Assembly: GCF_003574315.2 (NCBI RefSeq)
Contig: NZ_AP025739.1
Coordinates: forward strand, 2,418,001-2,482,000
Direction: 5' to 3'
Origin: Capsulimonas corticalis
GTDB taxonomy: Bacteria; Armatimonadota; Armatimonadia; Armatimonadales; Capsulimonadaceae
DNA length: 64,000 nt
Shown here: positions 59,892-64,000 of the stretch, in pieces
How the letters are laid out: each line of letters opens with the position of its first letter
Position numbering within the stretch: position 1 is the stretch's first letter
Program-made: the position numbers and the translations under genes
Notes under the pieces: model-generated
What the model was told of the DNA's origin: nothing
The model's input: the letters and a program-made list of their open reading frames with translations, nothing else
Database searches by the model: none

Positions 59892-60350
59892 ATGACGGAT
59901 CACACACACACGCCGCGCATGAACCTGCTGGAAATCGCCCCTGAAGTTTACGCGGCCATGCGGGCGTTCGGCAAAACCACGGACGAATTTGGCCTGGACG
60001 CGGGGCTGCGCGAGATGCTCAAGATCCGAGCCTCTCAGATCAACGCCTGCGCGTTCTGCCTGGATATGCATGTTCAGGAGGCTCGCCGTCACGGGATCAC
60101 CGACGATCGCATGCATCTGATCGCCGCCTGGCGGGAGGCGCCCTGCTTCAACGAGGCGGAGCGCGCGGCGTTCGAGCTGACGGAGGCCGTGACGCGAGTC
60201 TCCGAAGGCGGCGTCTCCGACTCGCTTTACGAGCGGGTGCGGACCCAGTTTACGGAGCGCCAGTATGTGGGACTGCTGACAACCATCACGGCGATCAATT
60301 CCTGGAACCGGCTGATGGTCGGTGTCGGCAATGTTCCCTCGATCCGATAG
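59892..60350 (+). CDS. AhpD-like carboxymuconolactone decarboxylase family protein
   Basis: 152 residues from the ATG at 59892; the frame is open upstream across the mocR gene but is not coding there. The fold is the all-helical AhpD type. Cys53 and Cys56 with His60 in ACAFCLDMHVQEA form the CxxC-x3-H redox site of alkylhydroperoxidase D-like proteins, and ALREM-type helix pairs (GLREMLKIRASQINAC) precede it. Such enzymes reduce peroxides or act on reactive aldehydes. It is the first gene of a unit with the PEP-mutase-family gene (27 bases between stop and start) and is the likely target of the divergent MocR regulator. Confidence 0.9.
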   Translation: MTDHTHTPRMNLLEIAPEVYAAMRAFGKTTDEFGLDAGLREMLKIRASQINACAFCLDMHVQEARRHGITDDRMHLIAAWREAPCFNEAERAAFELTEAVTRVSEGGVSDSLYERVRTQFTERQYVGLLTTITAINSWNRLMVGVGNVPSIR

Positions 60351-60377
60351 CGAGGTTTGCGAGAGGAGAACGGTCGA

Positions 60378-61220
60378 TTGACAACACAGCGTGAAAAGGC
60401 GATTCGGCTGCGCGAGCTTCACCAGGGACCGCGTATTTTGGCCCTGCCGAATGTTTGGGATTGCGCGGGCGCCCGATTGGTGGAGGAGGCGGGATTCTCC
60501 GTTGTCGCCACCGCGAGCGCCAGCATGTCCTGGTCGCTGGGGTACCCCGACGGCCAGTCCTTGCCTCGGGAGGAGATGCTGTTCATGGTCCGGCGAATCG
60601 CCGCGACGGCGCAGGTCCCGGTGACGGTGGATATTGAGGCGGGCTACGGCGCGAACAGCGTTTCCGAAGTCATCAAAACGGCGCAGGGGGTGCTGGACGC
60701 CGGCGCTGTTGGGATCAACCTGGAGGACGGCGATGGGGACGGCGGCCTGACGGACATTGCGTTTCAATCGGAAAAGATCATCGCGCTGCGCGCGCTGGGG
60801 GAGTTTGCGGGGATCCCCATCGTGATCAACGCCCGCACCGACGTCTTCCACGCCGGTATTCTCGAGCCCGATGAGCAGTTCCCGGAAGCCGTCCGCCGCC
60901 TGAACGCCTACCGCGCGGCGGGCGCGGACTGCCTTTTCGCCCCGTTCGTAACCGACGCCCCAATGATCTCCGCGCTCGTCCGCGACCTCCATGGCCCGCT
61001 GAATATCCTCGCGATGCCCGGAATGCCGTCGCTCTGTGAACTGGAAGCCATGGGAGTCCGCCGCGTCAGCACCGGCCCTGCGCTTTTCCTGGCGGCCGCG
61101 ACCACAGCGCGCCGCATGGCCGAACACCTGCGCGAAGACGGCGTCTGCCGCACGGCCGGCCCGGGATCGATCATCTATCCCGAAATGAACCGGCTGATGA
61201 TGCGGGTGACGGAGCTGTAG
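60378..61220 (+). CDS. Isocitrate lyase/PEP mutase family protein
   Basis: 280 residues with a TTG start at 60378 (AGGAG at 60364-60368); a longer TTG start at 60357 would lie over that ribosome site. The fold is the PEP-mutase (beta/alpha)8 barrel. FSVVATASASMSWSLGYPDG contains the conserved ASxSxS loop. VTVDIEAGYG provides metal-site Asp85 and Glu87, and GINLEDG the third acidic ligand. It ends with the usual SIIYPEMNRLM tail. Members are oxaloacetate decarboxylases, carboxyvinyl-carboxyphosphonate mutases or methylisocitrate lyase relatives; the lack of the KKCGH motif excludes true isocitrate lyase. Position after an AhpD-like gene suggests shared response to an oxidised or C3 metabolite. 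Confidence 0.85.
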   Translation: MTTQREKAIRLRELHQGPRILALPNVWDCAGARLVEEAGFSVVATASASMSWSLGYPDGQSLPREEMLFMVRRIAATAQVPVTVDIEAGYGANSVSEVIKTAQGVLDAGAVGINLEDGDGDGGLTDIAFQSEKIIALRALGEFAGIPIVINARTDVFHAGILEPDEQFPEAVRRLNAYRAAGADCLFAPFVTDAPMISALVRDLHGPLNILAMPGMPSLCELEAMGVRRVSTGPALFLAAATTARRMAEHLREDGVCRTAGPGSIIYPEMNRLMMRVTEL

Positions 61221-61293
61221 TTCCTCTGGGAAAAATCTGTCCGCTTTTTCGCGCTCCTGGACAGTACTATGGTGTAGGGAGAGATGAAAGACG

Positions 61294-62745
61294 ATGGACG
61301 ATCAGCGCTTACTGCGCGAATTTACGGAGCGACGGTCGCAGGGGGCGTTCTCGGAGCTGACGCGGCGGTACCTGCGTCTGGTGTACTCGACGTGTCTGCG
61401 CGAACTGGGAGACGTGGAGGCGGCGCAGGACGCAACGCAGGTTGTGTTTCTGCTGCTGGCGCGCAAAGCGCGCTCGCTGCGGGGACGAGCGCATCTGCCG
61501 GGGTGGCTGTTTCATACCGCGCGCCTGGTGTCCAAAAATCTTCGCAAGCAGGAGCGCCGGCGGGCGGAGCGGGAGCAGACAGTCATGCGTGGCATGCTTG
61601 AAGATGAGGGCGGCGCGGCGGAATGGCAATCCGTCGATCCCTATCTAAACGATGCGCTGTCGTCACTGAAGGCCCTGGACCGGGACGCCGTGCTGCTTCG
61701 GTTCTTTGAGGGCTGCACGCTGTCCGAGGTCGGATCGCAGTTGGGAGTATCCGAGGAAGGCGCGCGCAAGCGCGTGGACCGAGCGCTGGACAAGATGCGC
61801 GGATACTTCACTCGCCATGGAATCGCGGCTCCCTCCGCCGCTCTGGCGCTCCTGCTCAGCGCGCACGCCGCCAAAGCCGTTCCCATGGACTGCGTTCGTT
61901 CCGTCCAGGCGCTCAGCGTTCCGGCCGCCTCCGGAGCCGCCGTTTCCTCCTACGCCGGCGCGAAAATCGCGCATCTGACACAAGGAGTGATTCAAGTGAT
62001 GACAATGACAACTTTCAAAACGGCCGCTGTGGTTCTCGTACTCGCCGGCGCGGGTGTCGGCGGCTTCTGGCAAATCGCTTCCGGGGCGCAGGCGGCGTCG
62101 AAAGGCCCGATCATCGCGGTCTCCGGCCCCGTCCCCAAGATCGTCCAGCAGGCGGTCCATTCCGCCTACGCCGGCGACTTTTCTTCATTGAACTCGTCAC
62201 TGGCGCCGGAGATGAAGAGCGTGCTGACAAAAGACGCCGTCTCCGGCACCAGCGCCCAGCTCAAGGCGCTGGGATCCATCAAGGATACATCTCTTGTTTC
62301 CCGGCAAGCGATGGACGACAGCGAAGAGTATCGTTTCACGATCCACGCCGTGCTGGGAACGGCGGAAGGACGGCTCGATCAAACCTCGGACGGGAAGATC
62401 TCGCTCTTCGAGCTCACTCCAGGAGCGATTTCTCCCGTGACATCCCCGCAAGCGCTGCTGGACCAAGCCGTCGCGCTGACCGTCGCCGGCGACGCCGCCG
62501 CGCTGCGTGCGAAGTCCACTCCCCAAATGGCGAATCTTCTCACTCCCGACGCCGTTTCGTCGATACAGTCCCAGCTTCGCGCGTTCGGCTCCATTACAAA
62601 AGTGACGATCGATCAAAAAACAAACGCCGGCGGGGCCATCACTGCCCAATTTCACATCGACTTCACCAGCGGCCAGGCGACCGGGACGCTGACAGAAGAC
62701 GCGCAAAGCCGAATTGCCGGCCTGGAGTTTCACCTCGCTCTATGA
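61294..62745 (+). CDS. ECF sigma factor fused to a membrane helix and periplasmic domain
   Basis: 483 residues. Region 2 is SQGAFSELTRRYLRLVYSTC through DATQVVFLLLARKARSL and LPGWLFHTARLVSKNLRKQE. Region 4 is LKALDRDAVLLRFFEGCTLS with the recognition helix LGVSEEGARKRVDRALDKM. A linker with an LLLSAHAAKAVP stretch and a membrane helix (about 244-262, KTAAVVLVLAGAGVGGFWQI) follow. The last 215 residues hold two copies of an alpha-beta unit, PKIVQQAVHSAYAGDFSSLN and PQALLDQAVALTVAGDAAAL, each followed by matching strand blocks, so the periplasmic part is an internal duplication. It is a one-protein membrane sensor and sigma factor. The start at 61294 follows GGGAGAG. Confidence 0.87.
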   Translation: MDDQRLLREFTERRSQGAFSELTRRYLRLVYSTCLRELGDVEAAQDATQVVFLLLARKARSLRGRAHLPGWLFHTARLVSKNLRKQERRRAEREQTVMRGMLEDEGGAAEWQSVDPYLNDALSSLKALDRDAVLLRFFEGCTLSEVGSQLGVSEEGARKRVDRALDKMRGYFTRHGIAAPSAALALLLSAHAAKAVPMDCVRSVQALSVPAASGAAVSSYAGAKIAHLTQGVIQVMTMTTFKTAAVVLVLAGAGVGGFWQIASGAQAASKGPIIAVSGPVPKIVQQAVHSAYAGDFSSLNSSLAPEMKSVLTKDAVSGTSAQLKALGSIKDTSLVSRQAMDDSEEYRFTIHAVLGTAEGRLDQTSDGKISLFELTPGAISPVTSPQALLDQAVALTVAGDAAALRAKSTPQMANLLTPDAVSSIQSQLRAFGSITKVTIDQKTNAGGAITAQFHIDFTSGQATGTLTEDAQSRIAGLEFHLAL

Positions 62746-63419
62746 TTGGGCCGGGCGTCTGCGCTCCATTGCTCCAGCAGCGCATGCTGCGCGGCGTTGA
62801 TCTCGATCCCAGGCCGCGCAGCGCGCACGATCTGTATCGCCTCATCGATGGACGCCGCCTGACCGCACGCCGCCAGCGCCGCCGCGACGACTGTCGCCGA
62901 GCGCCCATGCCCCAGCGCGCAGTGAACGTAAACGGGACCTGGGTGCGCGGCAATAGTCTCCACCATTTGCCGGAACCCTGGCAGAGACGGCGCGGCGGCG
63001 TCCATCGTCGGCAGACACAGATAAGCGCGTCCCGCGCGCACGTCCCTCGGCTCCCCAAACTCAGCCGTCAGATCCGCGACCAGCATGATACCGGGCGGCA
63101 GCTCCGCCGCCGAGCACCGTCGCCCCAGCCAGAGCCCCGGCGCGATCTCATGACATGACCTCTCACGCGTCAGCCGCTTTTGCAATTCCCACAATCCCCA
63201 GGTCACCAGGAGATACGGCAACAGCAAAACGACGCTCCCCCACGCCATCGTTCCCCCAGGCCGCTTGCCGAAGACACGCGGACCCACGGGAAGATACGCC
63301 GTCGACGCGAGAATCCAGCTTAGCCCGGACCATGCCAGCAGCCACGCCCCAGACCCCGCGCTGCGCGCGACGTACAACTGAGCGACTCCGATGACGGCGA
63401 GCGTGACGGCGTATTTCAT
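62730..63419 (-). CDS. Membrane-anchored dual-specificity phosphatase
   Basis: 229 residues from the ATG at 63419. Three hydrophobic segments (about 3-18, 24-45 and 58-77) precede a cysteine-phosphatase domain: Cys167 and Arg173 form the Cx5R loop in VHCALGHGRSAT, and ADLTAEFGEP with TMDAAAP supplies candidate acid residues. The last helix is AACGQAASIDEAIQIVRAA. The domain is cytosolic if the three helices are. Its substrate is unknown. The gene converges on the fused sigma gene and overlaps its end by 16 bases. It begins immediately after the stop of a small upstream frame. Confidence 0.85.
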   Translation of the reverse strand: MKYAVTLAVIGVAQLYVARSAGSGAWLLAWSGLSWILASTAYLPVGPRVFGKRPGGTMAWGSVVLLLPYLLVTWGLWELQKRLTRERSCHEIAPGLWLGRRCSAAELPPGIMLVADLTAEFGEPRDVRAGRAYLCLPTMDAAAPSLPGFRQMVETIAAHPGPVYVHCALGHGRSATVVAAALAACGQAASIDEAIQIVRAARPGIEINAAQHALLEQWSADARPNHRAR

Positions 63420-63608
63420 TCATTCCGTCCCCTGAAACTCGGTGATGCGTACGACATCCGCTAGATTTAGATGCTCGAAGCAACCCTGGATCATGTTTGT
63501 CGCGCGCAGGTTCTCCAAATCAAAAATGCGCGGCCAGCTTGTAATAGTGCGGGAATTGGCCGCATAGCTCTCTTTGTTACGGCGCTTCCACTTTCGTCGC
63601 CTTGCCAT
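63420..63608 (-). CDS. Possible small basic protein (62 residues)
   Basis: A short frame from an ATG at 63608 to TGA at 63420, directly followed by the phosphatase ATG at 63419. The N-terminus is basic (MARRRKWKRRNKESYAANSR) and the C-terminal half is FDLENLRATNMIQGCFEHLN then LADVVRITEFQGTE. It overlaps the 3' end of the S24-like gene by 32 bases. Its abutment with the phosphatase gene and a plausible amino-acid mix favour it being real, but no family or domain is recognised. Confidence 0.35.
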   Translation of the reverse strand: MARRRKWKRRNKESYAANSRTITSWPRIFDLENLRATNMIQGCFEHLNLADVVRITEFQGTE

Positions 63609-63882
63609 AAATCCCGTTTGGCCCGACCCATCCGTTGATTCCGCCACGGTTATTCCCGATTTGGAAGCGCCCTTTGTCGATGGCTTTGACCAGATGCAAG
63701 TAGTCGTTCCCATGGACACGGACCAGCACAATATCGCCGACAGTGAGGGTGGCGGGATCGCAGGGTTCGACAGTCACGAGGTCGCCGTCGTTGACTTTGC
63801 CGTGCATGGAGTGTCCGCGCGGTTTGATCTGCACGGTCTCGCCTTTGCGTAAGGCTTCTTTGGCGGATAAGGCCCAGCTCAT
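63577..63882 (-). CDS. S24/S26-like peptidase-fold protein
   Basis: 101 residues from the ATG at 63882, with GGAG 10 bases after the trpF2 stop. KPRGHSMHGKVNDGDLVTVE matches the Ser-active loop of the LexA/S24 and signal-peptidase folds (Ser in GHSMHG), and DIVLVRVHGNDYLHLVKAID is the following strand with the lysine of the dyad. There is no DNA-binding domain, so it is not a LexA repressor; it is the stand-alone catalytic or binding domain. There is no signal or membrane segment. Self-cleaving activity cannot be judged. It is in one transcription unit with the trpF-like gene before it. Confidence 0.7.
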   Translation of the reverse strand: MSWALSAKEALRKGETVQIKPRGHSMHGKVNDGDLVTVEPCDPATLTVGDIVLVRVHGNDYLHLVKAIDKGRFQIGNNRGGINGWVGPNGIYGKATKVEAP

Positions 63883-63892
63883 GAGGCGTCTC

Positions 63893-64000
63893 CTATTTCT
63901 CTCCCCGTACGGCGCGCACGAAGGCGGCCATTTTGGCGGGGTCTTTTACGCCGGGCGATGCTTCGACGCCTACAGTAACGTCCACGGCATAGGGGCGCAC
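63893..64000 (-). CDS. Second TrpF-like protein, C-terminal end only
   Basis: Thirty-five residues and the stop are visible; the rest is beyond the right edge. [15 protein letters not shown] followed by [10 protein letters not shown] matches the C-terminal phosphate-binding end of phosphoribosylanthranilate isomerase and the copy at 50351-50974 (VDVASGVESSPGVKD, then AFIKAVRA). Its stop is 10 bases before the S24-like gene. It is therefore a trpF paralogue in a different operon. Whether it is full length, active or a diverged enzyme cannot be seen. Confidence 0.75.
   Translation of the reverse strand: MRPYAVDVTVGVEASPGVKDPAKMAAFVRAVRGEK

Noticed and set aside
59730-61127. 465-codon open frame antisense to the AhpD-like and PEP-mutase-family genes
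   Set aside because: Composition is shadow-like and the plus strand encodes two well-motivated enzymes.
1-64000. tRNA, rRNA or known riboswitch
   Set aside because: No cloverleaf with a TTCGAATC-type arm, no rRNA sequence and no T-box or TPP/SAM-type core was seen in the intergenic gaps; a covariance-model search was not possible.

Overview
The window is a high-GC chromosomal segment of a Gram-negative-type (diderm), non-model bacterium. The diderm reading rests on a patatin/POTRA/beta-barrel protein, a second outer-membrane barrel, lipoproteins and a PEP-CTERM protein. The mix of glycosidases (GH141-like, GH4, a GH-A clan enzyme), ECF sigma factors with membrane partners or fused periplasmic domains, TPR proteins, LacI-type operators and PEP-CTERM sorting fits Armatimonadota (Capsulimonas-like). 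That placement is an inference from gene content; no rRNA or other phylogenetic marker lies in the window. No tRNA, rRNA, CRISPR array, transposase or phage gene was seen.

Layout. 0-10.8 kb: a truncated secreted beta-helix glycosidase, a cytochrome c lipoprotein, a GH4 alpha-galactosidase behind a consensus promoter with a LacI-type operator, a PlpD-like patatin autotransporter, a membrane-anchored Mrr-type nuclease, a secreted beta-propeller protein with a small lipoprotein, and a Tat-exported phosphoesterase. 10.8-17.9 kb: an SMP-30 protein with two tandem TPR paralogues, a zinc-ribbon/DUF3592 protein, signal peptidase I, an AraC regulator and a YCII-domain protein. 18.1-21.6 kb: a 1159-residue cytosolic protein that I do not recognise. 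21.7-21.9 kb: a MITE-like palindrome. 22.4-26.3 kb: a CHASE3 histidine kinase, a response regulator and a REC-PAS-GAF-PP2C phosphatase. 26.4-32.7 kb: an MFS exporter coupled to DUF4291, a PEP-CTERM protein, a DUF4139-like protein and a TPR protein. 32.8-34.7 kb: an AT-richer two-gene ATPase/Toprim (DUF4435) cassette resembling the PARIS anti-phage system. 34.7-46.2 kb: two ECF sigma/membrane-partner modules (the second also with an outer-membrane barrel), separated by a large palindromic repeat, a quinone oxidoreductase, a GH-A glycosidase, a TMEM14-like protein and a gluzincin. 46.3-51.5 kb: on the minus strand, tetR, trpF, trpB, trpA, deoC and recO, with two different palindromic elements inserted between the trp genes. 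51.6-58.3 kb: an accessory cluster of ankyrin, WD40 and small unknown proteins, with one ankyrin gene split by an in-frame stop. 58.3-64 kb: a MocR regulator divergent from an AhpD-like gene and a PEP-mutase-family gene, a sigma factor with a fused membrane/periplasmic tail, a membrane-bound dual-specificity phosphatase, an S24-like protein and the end of a second trpF-like gene.

How parts work together. The minus-strand trp block supplies the late steps of tryptophan synthesis (trpF, trpB, trpA) and continues into deoC. The kinase/regulator/phosphatase cluster is a self-contained signalling relay. The sigma-partner-barrel unit looks like an envelope-stress circuit with a hairpin between sigma and partner that could tune their ratio. 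The AAA/Toprim pair is the most likely defence island, and the ankyrin/WD40 cluster is the other clearly accessory region. Several genes without a Shine-Dalgarno (tetR, trpF, recO, the gluzincin) have a -10-like box 5-9 bases before the start, suggesting leaderless transcripts.
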